Of a DNA stretch of 15,757 nucleotides, positions 8,162 to 14,519 are shown piece by piece; position 1 is the first letter of the stretch; every line of letters starts with the position of its first letter. The DNA is taken from NCBI GenBank assembly GCA_038247115.1, contig JBBRVG010000090.1, positions 1 through 15,757 on the forward strand, read 5' to 3'. Under the pieces are notes generated by a model, which searched no databases, was not told where the DNA came from, and was given only the letters and a program-made list of their open reading frames with translations. The stretch is from Pseudaeromonas sp038247115 (GTDB lineage: Bacteria > Pseudomonadota > Gammaproteobacteria > Enterobacterales > Aeromonadaceae). A program made the translations under genes and the position numbers.

Positions 8162-8923
8162 TTACCGATTGTTATTATCTATCTCTAAGATCTGCTCTCG
8201 CACGAGGGTTTTATATTTATCAAAAGCATCTATCAATAAGAAAAATTGGTTTTTTAATGATGGAATTAAATCAGCCAACTTTAATGGTGGAGTATTTATA
8301 TAGTTGTAGCTAACAGTTCCATCATCTCTAACTATCCTTGTTACAAAATTTGTCAAGCCAAACTCAATTCTTGGTGAGTATCTATGATTGTAACTATTTC
8401 TAAAGTCAACAACTTGCTCTGCATATTTTTTATTACTTATTTTCTCAAGGGTGCATTTCAAAGTTGTATATTTTCGCCATTTAGAACCATATTTATCTGC
8501 AGTTTGAAATATAATTTCATCATTAGGTGAAATGTCATCTTTCCACTCACCCCCCTTAGCCTTATTAGCTTGATGGCATAAATGAGCAATTGAATATATA
8601 AATCTAGACCTAATAACATAAGGCATATTGATTGCCAATGTTGCAATAGGTGTTACAAACTCAATTACAAGATCTATTTTTTCTTGTTCGCAATCCATAT
8701 CGTTTAGTCTGCTTGACCATGAATCTAATCTACTTATGTAATTATGAAATTCATTTATTGAGTTTGCTATTTCTCTAGAGTGTTCATCTAGCATTTGGCT
8801 GTATGCAAAAAAATCTATATCCCATGATTGTTTTTCTATCCAGTTATACTCAGCAAGACGCCCCCAACCAGAAAAATCAATCCGTGATTGAATATGAATT
8901 TTATATTCATCCTCTAAATTCAT
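8162..8923 (-). CDS. HEPN-like protein with RNxxxH motif (putative RNase, defence candidate)
   Basis: A 253-residue protein of no family I can name with certainty. Near the C-terminal third, residues 175-180 read R-N-S-Y-N-H within a predicted helix (YAEQVVDFRNSYNHRYSP). This matches the Rx4-6H active-site motif of HEPN ribonucleases, found in abortive infection, toxin-antitoxin and CRISPR accessory proteins. A helical stretch around residues 85-120 would fit the helix bundle. The Cthe_2314-type HEPN families are one possible home. The gene is strikingly AT-rich compared with metK and bglA, suggesting horizontal transfer. The start at 8923 has a GGAG site seven bases upstream. No antitoxin partner is obvious, though three small same-strand genes lie upstream. 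Confidence 0.6.
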   Translation of the reverse strand: MNLEDEYKIHIQSRIDFSGWGRLAEYNWIEKQSWDIDFFAYSQMLDEHSREIANSINEFHNYISRLDSWSSRLNDMDCEQEKIDLVIEFVTPIATLAINMPYVIRSRFIYSIAHLCHQANKAKGGEWKDDISPNDEIIFQTADKYGSKWRKYTTLKCTLEKISNKKYAEQVVDFRNSYNHRYSPRIEFGLTNFVTRIVRDDGTVSYNYINTPPLKLADLIPSLKNQFFLLIDAFDKYKTLVREQILEIDNNNR

Positions 8924-9028
8924 ATCTACTCCAATAGTGACTTTGAAACCGTGTAGGTACTACGATTAGCATAGCGTAATCATACAACTGACCAAGAGCA
9001 ACAGCCTTACCTTACAATCTGTCATTAT

Positions 9029-9045
9029 TACCGCCAGTGGCGGTA
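9029..9045. repeat. Hairpin TACCGCC-AGT-GGCGGTA
   Basis: A perfect 7-bp stem with a 3-nt loop sits between the SH3-like gene and the HEPN-like gene. There is no T tract on either side, so terminator function is doubtful. Confidence 0.5.
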
Positions 9046-9117
9046 TAGCCAACTTCCTAATTACCCATGCGTACAATTACACTACGATAATTGCACCTAC
9101 AGAATAACCCCAATTCC

Positions 9118-9324
9118 TTATTTATTATCACGCCATAACAAAAGCCATCCCACCTCTTCAAAGCACCTGCCAGCAGGCCAACGGACATCCACTTCATCAT
9201 CATCCATAGCAAATGGCGGCTCCACAACGACGCCAATACCTTCGCCTCGACCCCAGGCATCAAAATCATTTGCCACCCATTTTTCTGGATTCTTGATAAC
9301 CTTATCCCCAATGTTAAATTTCAT
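9118..9324 (-). CDS. Small SH3-like hypothetical protein
   Basis: A 68-residue acidic protein (MKFNIGDKVIKNPEKWVAND...). The pattern of a GDKV strand, W, the glycine-rich DAWGRGEGIGVVVEPP segment and a DVRWPAGRCFEEVGW ending resembles small SH3-like barrels such as the MIB/HERC2 type, and uncharacterised bacterial proteins with a WGRGEG...VDVRWPAG core that I recall but cannot name. Function is unknown; such short single-domain proteins are sometimes found as immunity proteins. The AAGG ahead of the start is a modest ribosome site. It lies in a minus-strand series with two small membrane proteins upstream and the HEPN-like gene downstream. A 254-bp frame overlapping it in another phase was rejected as a shadow. 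Confidence 0.7.
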   Translation of the reverse strand: MKFNIGDKVIKNPEKWVANDFDAWGRGEGIGVVVEPPFAMDDDEVDVRWPAGRCFEEVGWLLLWRDNK

Positions 9325-9440
9325 ACTGTACGCCTTAATTCATTACTGATGCTAAAACAAACTGGCCAAATGGCATATTCCATAACGTCTCTTGGGTATG
9401 ATTGCACTTACTGTAATCACACTTACATGGCCGTTGGATT

Positions 9441-9689
9441 TTAATATTTTGCCGTACCCCATGCTGCGATCGTTGATGCTAATTCGAGAGCAATAGGAAA
9501 AAACATAACGACAGCTGGAAGATCAATAAGCCACAAGCCAAGTAGAAGCAATAACGAACCGATAAAAGGCACACCCGAGCGGGTCTTATATTGTCGAAAT
9601 CGAATAGCGTCGTAAATAAATGAAACGAGGTGAATCATCTGCATAATAAATAGCAAAACCCCCACCAATATCACGATATAGACAACCAT
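9441..9689 (-). CDS. Small two-helix membrane protein, unknown function
   Basis: An 82-residue protein with a hydrophobic segment at about residues 1-25 (VVYIVILVGVLLFIMQMIHLV), a basic connector (RFRQYKTRSGVP), and a long hydrophobic second half (IGSLLLLLGLWLIDLPAVVMFFPIALELASTIAAW) that could span the membrane once or twice. I do not recognise the family. A GGAG ribosome site lies eight bases before the ATG. It follows the 56-residue membrane gene by 42 bases on the same strand, suggesting co-transcription. Inner-membrane immunity proteins can look like this, but nothing in the sequence proves it. Confidence 0.65.
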   Translation of the reverse strand: MVVYIVILVGVLLFIMQMIHLVSFIYDAIRFRQYKTRSGVPFIGSLLLLLGLWLIDLPAVVMFFPIALELASTIAAWGTAKY

Positions 9690-9731
9690 CTACAGACTCC
9701 AACTATTTTCGTTATAAACCAGCCTGCGTTG

Positions 9732-9902
9732 CTACAACAGATTCGCAATAAAGTAGATGCCAAAACCGACGACGATGGCGGCCAGACATTGATAGCCGCT
9801 GATGAGGCCAAACGGATAAGCAAACATGCTGCCCAGCGCCAACACCTGGGTACAGGGTATGGCGGCGCGGCGCAGATAACGGCTACGGGTCTGCTTATCC
9901 AT
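9732..9902 (-). CDS. Very small membrane protein, unknown function
   Basis: A 56-residue product (MDKQTRSRYLRRAAIPCTQVLALG...) with a basic N-terminus and two hydrophobic stretches, about residues 16-33 and 37-56. The frame is open 35 codons further upstream, but the internal ATG at 9902 is chosen because a strong GGAGG ribosome site precedes it by four bases and the upstream residues look non-coding. It is the first gene of the small minus-strand series. No family recognised. Confidence 0.55.
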   Translation of the reverse strand: MDKQTRSRYLRRAAIPCTQVLALGSMFAYPFGLISGYQCLAAIVVGFGIYFIANLL

Positions 9903-9964
9903 GGTGCCTCCACTGGATCGGTAGTCTTGGCTGCGGTTAGACGGGCTAACGCATTGTGAAATCG

Positions 9965-9993
9965 ATGCTAGCGCACTTTGCAACCAGACCCAA
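9965..9993 (-). promoter_or_regulatory. Possible promoter of the small membrane-protein genes
   Basis: On the minus strand TTGGGT (9993-9988) and TAGCAT (9970-9965) are separated by 17 bases, about 60 bases ahead of the 56-codon gene. The hexamers match consensus at three and four of six positions. Confidence 0.35.
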
Positions 9994-10059
9994 TCAGGCT
10001 CGGTCATAAATTAAGTCATACCGTGAAGTCATCACCTGCACTGAACCACTCGCCGATGC

Positions 10060-10153
10060 CTGCAGCCGTCTGCCGGGCCGGGAGGAGGGGCGGCTGCAGC
10101 CGGTGCGCGGTCAGGATGACCGCAAGAGGGAGCGTCACGCCATGGATGGCGTG
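10060..10153. repeat. Three consecutive inverted repeats
   Basis: CTGCAGCCG (10060-10068) pairs with CGGCTGCAG (10091-10099). GCGGTCA (10107-10113) pairs with TGACCGC (10117-10123). CACGCCAT (10136-10143) pairs with ATGGCGTG (10146-10153). All arms are perfect (9, 7 and 8 bp), giving three neighbouring stem-loops within 94 bases. Confidence 0.75.
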
Positions 10154-10228
10154 TGGCTCCCGGCCGGTGAAAGATGACCCGGAGCCCGGGGCTTTCCCGG
10201 CAGTCGGCATACGCTCAGGCCTGGGATT

Positions 10229-10257
10229 GTCAAGGGGGAGGCCTTTTCCCCCTTGAC
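10229..10257. repeat. Perfect 11-bp hairpin GTCAAGGGGGA / TCCCCCTTGAC
   Basis: Two perfect 11-bp arms enclose a 7-nt loop (GGCCTTT). No T run follows on either strand, so it is not a standard terminator. Confidence 0.8.
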
Positions 10258-10280
10258 CCGCCGCCGCCCCCCGCAGGTGG

Positions 10281-10367
10281 GCAAATCGCCATAGCCGAAA
10301 AGGCGGAAACGGATTTCGGCATCGCCGCTACATCGGCAAATCGTCATAGCCGAGAAGGCGGAAGCGG
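10281..10367 (+). repeat. Pair of 32-bp direct repeats
   Basis: Units at 10281-10312 and 10336-10367 match at 29 of 32 positions around the core CATAGCCGARAAGGCGGAA, and start 55 bases apart. This looks like a short dispersed intergenic repeat present in two degenerate copies. Confidence 0.7.
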
Positions 10368-10424
10368 CCTTCGATCGAGTCGCATCGGCTATCCTTGAGC
10401 CGATGGCATCATCCCAACAACTCA

Positions 10425-10444
10425 TTGCGCAACCGGTTGCACAA
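10425..10444. promoter_or_regulatory. 20-bp palindromic operator candidate upstream of bglA (LacI-family type)
   Basis: TTGCGCAACC faces GGTTGCACAA; one arm is the reverse complement of the other at 9 of 10 positions. The AACCGGTT centre with an axial CG is the form bound by LacI/GalR-family sugar regulators, such as AscG. The left arm contains TTGCGC, which could double as a -35 with GATAAA at 10450-10455, spaced 19 bases. Repression relieved by a sugar signal is inferred; no regulator gene is nearby. Confidence 0.6.
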
Positions 10445-10508
10445 TCATCGATAAACGGGCATTATGCCCACCGAACAATTAGATCCCACACCCGTCAGCG
10501 AGGTTCTT

Positions 10509-11972
10509 ATGCCGAAATCAGCACCGCACTCCTTAGAACACGGCTTTCCCGATAACTTTTTGTGGGGCGGCGCCGTCGCGGCCCATCAGCTCGAAGGGGG
10601 CTGGGATCAGGGCGGTAAAGGACCAAGCGTCGCCGATGTGCTGACCGGAGGTGCCCACGGCGTGATGCGCCGCATCACAGATGGCGTGGTCGAAGGCGAG
10701 TTCTACCCGAACCACACCGCCATCGACTTCTACCACACCTACAAAGAAGACATAGCCCTGCTGGCGGAGATGGGTTTCAAGTGCTTCCGCACCAGCATCG
10801 CCTGGACCCGCATCTTCCCGCGCGGTGACGAGCTCGAGCCCAATGAAGCGGGCCTGCAGTTCTATGATGATCTGTTCGACGAACTGCTCAAGCACGGCAT
10901 CGAGCCGGTGATTACCTTGAGCCATTTCGAGATGCCCTATCACCTGGCCAAAACGGGCGAAGGCTGGCTCAAGCGTGAGGTGATCGAGCACTTTGTGCGC
11001 TTCTCCGAGGTGGTGATCCGCCGCTATCAGCACAAAGTGCGCCACTGGATGACCTTTAACGAGATCAACAACCAGATGAACACCGACTCGGATCTGTTCG
11101 GCTGGATGTGCTCCGGCGTGCGCTTTAGCCAGCAAGCCGATGCCGTGCAGGCCATGTACCAGGCGGTGCACCACCAGTTTGTAGCCAGCGCCCGGGTGGT
11201 GACATTTGCCCATGAGCTCAACCCGGCGCTGAAAGTCGGCGCCATGTGCGCCATCAGCCCCTTCTACCCCTACTCCTGCCATCCGGACGATGTGATGCTG
11301 GCCCAGGTGGCGATGCGGGATCGCTACTTCTTCTCCGATGTGATGGTGCGTGGCGCCTATCCCAGCTACGCCCTCCTCGACTGGCAGCGTCGCGGCTTCG
11401 CCATCGACATGGCGCCGGAAGATGCAGCCATCCTGGCCGCCGGCACCGTCGACTACATCGGCTTTAGCTATTACATGTCGAATACCGTGCAGGCCGGCGA
11501 AGCCAAATCCATCGCCCATAGCCAGGACGCCAGCTCCCCCTACTCGGTCACCAACCCGCACATCAGCAGCAGTGATTGGGGATGGAGCATCGATCCCGTC
11601 GGCCTGCGCTACGCCCTGAACTGCCTGTACGAGCGCTATCAGCTGCCGCTGTTTATCGTCGAAAACGGCTTTGGTGCCATCGATAAACCCGACGCCGATG
11701 GCCTGGTGCGCGACACCTATCGCATCGACTATCTGGGCGCCCATATCCGCGAGATGAAGAAGGCGGTGACCCTCGATGGCGTGGATCTGATCGGCTACAC
11801 CCCCTGGGGCTGTATCGATCTGGTCTCCTTTACCACCGGCGAATACAAGAAACGCTACGGCTTTATCTATGTCGACCTGCACGATGACGGTAGCGGCACA
11901 GGTGCGCGCTCCCGCAAGCTCTCCTTCGACTGGTACAAGAACGTCATCGCCAGCAACGGCCGCGAGCTGTAA
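10509..11972 (+). CDS. bglA: 6-phospho-beta-glucosidase, glycoside hydrolase family 1
   Basis: Cytoplasmic hydrolase of phosphorylated beta-glucosides imported by the phosphotransferase system (cellobiose-, arbutin- or salicin-6-phosphate). From MPKSAPHSLEHGFPDNFLWGGAVAAHQLEGGW the product has 487 residues and follows E. coli BglA (479) closely. Catalytic residues are visible: acid/base Glu185 in TFNEINNQ and nucleophile Glu385 in FIVENGFG. SFTTGEYKKRYGFIY carries the Ser/Lys/Tyr phosphate site that marks the 6-phospho subgroup. An upstream in-frame ATG (10464) is less likely, since it would lie almost at the predicted transcription start; 10509 follows an AGGT site. No PTS transporter is adjacent. 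Its 3' tail is repeated at 15419-15480. Confidence 0.95.
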   Translation: MPKSAPHSLEHGFPDNFLWGGAVAAHQLEGGWDQGGKGPSVADVLTGGAHGVMRRITDGVVEGEFYPNHTAIDFYHTYKEDIALLAEMGFKCFRTSIAWTRIFPRGDELEPNEAGLQFYDDLFDELLKHGIEPVITLSHFEMPYHLAKTGEGWLKREVIEHFVRFSEVVIRRYQHKVRHWMTFNEINNQMNTDSDLFGWMCSGVRFSQQADAVQAMYQAVHHQFVASARVVTFAHELNPALKVGAMCAISPFYPYSCHPDDVMLAQVAMRDRYFFSDVMVRGAYPSYALLDWQRRGFAIDMAPEDAAILAAGTVDYIGFSYYMSNTVQAGEAKSIAHSQDASSPYSVTNPHISSSDWGWSIDPVGLRYALNCLYERYQLPLFIVENGFGAIDKPDADGLVRDTYRIDYLGAHIREMKKAVTLDGVDLIGYTPWGCIDLVSFTTGEYKKRYGFIYVDLHDDGSGTGARSRKLSFDWYKNVIASNGREL

Positions 11973-11984
11973 TCGGGGATGACC

Positions 11985-12040
11985 GCAGGATTATCCTGCC
12001 ATGAAAAACAATCAGGCCCGGCAATTGCCGGGCCTGATTG
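11985..12040 (+). terminator. bglA terminator: hairpin plus 32-bp perfect palindrome
   Basis: A small GCAGGA-TTA-TCCTGC hairpin (11985-11999) is followed by a perfect 32-bp palindrome with 16-base arms (CAATCAGGCCCGGCAA, 12009-12024, and TTGCCGGGCCTGATTG, 12025-12040). A run of five A precedes it, so on the minus strand it ends in TTTTT. On the plus strand the following TGTCTCCT is a weak T tract. The block is repeated at 15495-15550. Confidence 0.75.
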
Positions 12041-12221
12041 TCTCCTAGCTCCGAATATCAAAACTCGGGACCAACAACAAAGTGCCACTTTGTGACCTCG
12101 GCAAATAAAAATCCCTTTCAAGCGCCAAATGACTTCGGTAGTTTACAGCACACATTCATGTGTTCCGCCTTAATGCATTTTAATAAGGCGATAGGGATAT
12201 CCAGCCGGGGGCCAATAGCAA
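12041..12221 (+). promoter_or_regulatory. Structured leader of the 12222 gene, repeated at 15551-15731
   Basis: This 181-base non-coding leader has three inverted repeats: ACAAAGTG/CACTTTGT (12077-12093), ACACAT/ATGTGT (12150-12163) and CGCCTTA/TAAGGCG (12166-12190). It differs from the second copy at only five positions, none within these arms. A promoter is not obvious, though TTTAAT (12179-12184) could be a -10. The weak open frame through it (12038-12241) is probably accidental. Confidence 0.5.
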
Positions 12222-13109
12222 ATGTTAAGAGAATTCGATAAATCAGACTGGCATGTAGATGATCCGCAATGGATGGCGGAACGCAAGGCACTATGGCGCG
12301 AGGTTGAAAAACGCTGGTTGCACGCAGGAACCGCCTGTTGCTGTCGCAAGGAGATGCCGGCATTGCGGAAATATTTCTTAACCGGCGAGATCGATTGGGA
12401 TGACTTTGCTTTAACACAGAGTCGCAGTTTTACCTTGATGTTGCTGCATCCGCGGCAGGAATATGAAACCTTGCATAACATCTGGTCGGCCATGGACTCT
12501 GGGGGTGATTGTTCGACCAGTGTTCAGCACTATAAAAGTGCGGTCAGTGCCAGTGAAAATGGTGCCAATGGTTTCTTTTATACCGACTTGGGGGATCAGG
12601 GTCTCTTCTACGGCAAGGATGAACTCTATGCCAGTATCTTTTATGGCGATATCTGTCAGTACCCGTCAGAAAGGGATGAGTATGGGTACCTATATGAGCG
12701 ATGGGCATACAGTCCAGAAGGCTACTTTGGGGGCTTTATGAATGGCGCGAAAGGTTTCCTCTTGGGTGTGGAAATTTATCCCCGAAAAATTGAGCAGTAT
12801 TTAATTCCTCTATGGCGTAGTTCCCTTTCCTTTTACAAAGTTGATTTTCTGGAAAGAGAGGCGGTGATCGTTAACTTTATGCGCTGCGTGCGTTACTGGG
12901 ACCGTTGGTTTAAAGAACCCTTAGCCTCTCAACGCCGGGTGTTTGCCGCCCGGTTGACTGAGGTGTTTGAGCAAGATGATCTGCCGCCGCTATTAAAGGA
13001 TTGGTGGGAACAAACCGCGGATGAAAATCAACAGGATTTCTCGCTGATTGAGGAAAGGATTGCGGATTACCAAGCCGATGTGGCTAACAGGGATAGTGCG
13101 ACCTCTTAA
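12222..13109 (+). CDS. Unrecognised protein, first gene of the repeated cassette
   Basis: A 295-residue protein (MLREFDKSDWHVDDPQW...) rich in Trp, Tyr and acidic residues, without signal peptide or membrane segment, so probably cytoplasmic. I do not recognise a family. Visible blocks include TACCCRKEMPALRKYFLTGEIDWDDF, YETLHNIWSAMDSGGDCS, GEYYP-like loops around YGYLYERW, and GYFGGFMNGAKGFLLGVEIYPRKIEQY. The Trp/Tyr-rich acidic makeup and the cassette setting fit an immunity protein, but that is inference. The start is supported because the second copy of the leader (15732) preserves the same first eight codons. GGGGG lies 11 bases upstream, an imperfect ribosome site. Codon use is less GC-biased than bglA. 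A second gene follows 14 bases later. Confidence 0.85.
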   Translation: MLREFDKSDWHVDDPQWMAERKALWREVEKRWLHAGTACCCRKEMPALRKYFLTGEIDWDDFALTQSRSFTLMLLHPRQEYETLHNIWSAMDSGGDCSTSVQHYKSAVSASENGANGFFYTDLGDQGLFYGKDELYASIFYGDICQYPSERDEYGYLYERWAYSPEGYFGGFMNGAKGFLLGVEIYPRKIEQYLIPLWRSSLSFYKVDFLEREAVIVNFMRCVRYWDRWFKEPLASQRRVFAARLTEVFEQDDLPPLLKDWWEQTADENQQDFSLIEERIADYQADVANRDSATS

Positions 13110-13123
13110 ACAGGAATAATGTA

Positions 13124-13582
13124 ATGGATTCTGTATATTTCATTCGCTTTCAAACCAAGGAAGCGCGAGAAAACTGCCTTTATTATCTAGACGCTGACAA
13201 TATATTGCCTTTCCCCGACGAGGTTGAGGTGGATGAAGCCGAGCGCATCGAGTCGGCAGAGCGCATGCCAACGCTGAATATTCAGCGACAAGGTGAGCGG
13301 GAGTGCTATCTGGATATTGAGCTGGATGATGCTGAACCTCTGTATTGGCAACTGAATAGGGTGCGCGATTTCATACTTCAGTTTGCCCCTGAATTTCTCG
13401 TTGCGTATGTTGATGATCTTGGCGATTGTTGCTCGGTTATAAAAGTCGAAAATGGTTCTTGGCTGACGCTCTATAACCGCGGCGACGATGCTTTAGTGGA
13501 TGAGCAGTTAGAGGCCCAGCCTAATACCAATCAAGGTTGGCATCAGCGCCTGAATATTGTATTAGGCAAACAAAATACCTGA
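13124..13582 (+). CDS. Unrecognised acidic protein, partner of the preceding gene
   Basis: A 152-residue acidic protein (MDSVYFIRFQTKEARENCLYYLDADNILPF...) with no signal peptide or membrane segment. No family recognised. The ending (NGSWLTLYNRGDDALVDEQLEAQP...) and beginning look like mixed alpha/beta structure. It starts 14 bases after the preceding stop, with an AGGA ribosome site eight bases before the ATG, so both genes are probably one transcript. It may be a second immunity protein or a partner of the 295-residue protein; the sequence alone does not decide. Confidence 0.8.
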   Translation: MDSVYFIRFQTKEARENCLYYLDADNILPFPDEVEVDEAERIESAERMPTLNIQRQGERECYLDIELDDAEPLYWQLNRVRDFILQFAPEFLVAYVDDLGDCCSVIKVENGSWLTLYNRGDDALVDEQLEAQPNTNQGWHQRLNIVLGKQNT

Positions 13583-13585
13583 CGC

Positions 13586-13599
13586 GGAATTTAAATTCC
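13586..13599. repeat. Perfect palindrome GGAATTTAAATTCC
   Basis: A 14-bp palindrome lies in the 81-bp gap between the unknown pair and the exported paralogs. It could be an operator for the downstream genes; no promoter hexamers are clear. Confidence 0.45.
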
Positions 13600-13663
13600 T
13601 CGACATAACGATTAAGCCAGTTAAGCAAGCAGCTCAAACCGAAAAACAATTATTCAAGGGTGA

Positions 13664-14455
13664 ATGATGCCCGCACAACATCTCCAATTTGGCTGGCTGC
13701 TATGGCTGGTTACCCTCGCCTGTTCTGCCGTAGAACAGTACGGCCCGTCATTTAATTGCCAGCAGGCCAAGCTGGAGATCGAACAGGATATTTGCAGGAA
13801 CGACGTATTGGCGCGGGCAGACCAATTTATCCATGACTGCTACCGGGCCTTGCTCAAGCTGAGCCCGGATAAGAATAAACTCATTACCGAACAACGCGCC
13901 TGGCTGCAATCGAGAAATCACTACCGCGACAACAATCGCAACCAGCGCTTTTTCAACGATATGGAATTTATCGCAGACCGCTATGACGAAACCGCTCAGC
14001 TGTATCAGGCGTTTCAAAGCCGGATAGCGGAGCTGTTTGATCAGCTTCCCCCGTCACAACAACGGCAGCTGCGTGAGCATTACTTAAGGCAAATCGGATT
14101 TCACAACGCCCCCTCCGACCCGGTAGAAAAACTGGTCTATCAGCAGCGGCGGGATTATGCCTTCGAAACGTTAGCCAATGATTGCGAACAGGTGGATTGG
14201 GAGATCATCCGCAACGATCACCATCTGGCCGTAGTGGTGCGAACCAATGCGTATCTGTGCGGCGGCACCTCATGGGCTAGCACCTTTCTCGAAGCCTACT
14301 GCATCAACCATAACCAGCTCACCCGGGTAGATGCCACGCCACGAAAAAACGAGTTCGACGATGGTGAAGTTGCTCTGGATGATGACCAAATCCTCGAGCT
14401 TGCTCGCAACTTATCGGCCAAAACCCTCTGTGACACGACAAAACCAAAACGCTAA
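13664..14455 (+). CDS. Exported LprI/DUF1311-like protein, copy A
   Basis: A 263-residue protein with a signal peptide (hydrophobic WLLWLVTLACSA, likely cut before VEQYG). The mature N-terminal half (GPSFNCQQAKLEIEQDICRNDVLARADQFIHDCYRALLK...LITEQRAWLQSRN) matches the LprI/DUF1311 pattern: a Cys-bearing SF(N/D)C start, an IC turn and a QRAWL(x)xRN block. Some members inhibit lysozymes, and related proteins serve as periplasmic immunity factors. The C-terminal half (DPVEKLVYQQRRDYAFE, EIIRNDHHLAVVVR, YLCGG, LSAKTLC) is shared with copy B and has paired cysteines suited to the oxidising periplasm. AAGGG precedes the ATG; the next codon is also ATG, so the exact start is uncertain by one residue. 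It lies 81 bases after the unknown pair. Confidence 0.82.
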   Translation: MMPAQHLQFGWLLWLVTLACSAVEQYGPSFNCQQAKLEIEQDICRNDVLARADQFIHDCYRALLKLSPDKNKLITEQRAWLQSRNHYRDNNRNQRFFNDMEFIADRYDETAQLYQAFQSRIAELFDQLPPSQQRQLREHYLRQIGFHNAPSDPVEKLVYQQRRDYAFETLANDCEQVDWEIIRNDHHLAVVVRTNAYLCGGTSWASTFLEAYCINHNQLTRVDATPRKNEFDDGEVALDDDQILELARNLSAKTLCDTTKPKR

Positions 14456-14482
14456 CGGGCGATGATCGTGGGCATTCAGAAT

Positions 14483-14498
14483 CGGCGCAGGAGCGCCG
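14483..14498. repeat. Hairpin CGGCGC-AGGA-GCGCCG between the paralogs
   Basis: A perfect 6-bp GC stem lies in the 64-bp gap between copies A and B. No T tract follows, so read-through is expected. Confidence 0.5.
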
Positions 14499-14519
14499 CG
14501 ACCTTATCAAGGATGAAGA

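Larger units (their letters stand above)
10008..10424. other. GC-rich gene-free region with serial hairpins
   Basis: No gene is convincing here; the open frames on both strands are low-complexity and mutually overlapping. The stretch is much richer in GC than the preceding island and packs several inverted repeats and a 32-bp direct repeat, listed separately. A further IR, CATCGGCT/AGCCGATG (10383-10390 and 10398-10405), lies at its right end. Confidence 0.7.

Noticed and set aside
8013..10007. Integron-style gene cassettes or an insertion sequence
   Set aside because: No attC-like sites with the expected core, no integrase or transposase fragments, and no flanking terminal inverted repeats were found by eye.
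10281..10367. CRISPR-like array
   Set aside because: Only two imperfect units 55 bases apart, no further repeats and no cas genes.
10533..11882. 449-codon frame antisense to bglA
   Set aside because: Same reason: it mirrors the codon periodicity of bglA and resembles no protein family.
12038..12241. 67-codon frame through the cassette leader, also present at 15548-15751
   Set aside because: Its start is a TTG inside the terminator stem and it overlaps the next gene. Of the five differences between copies, three change amino acids, so there is no sign of protein constraint.
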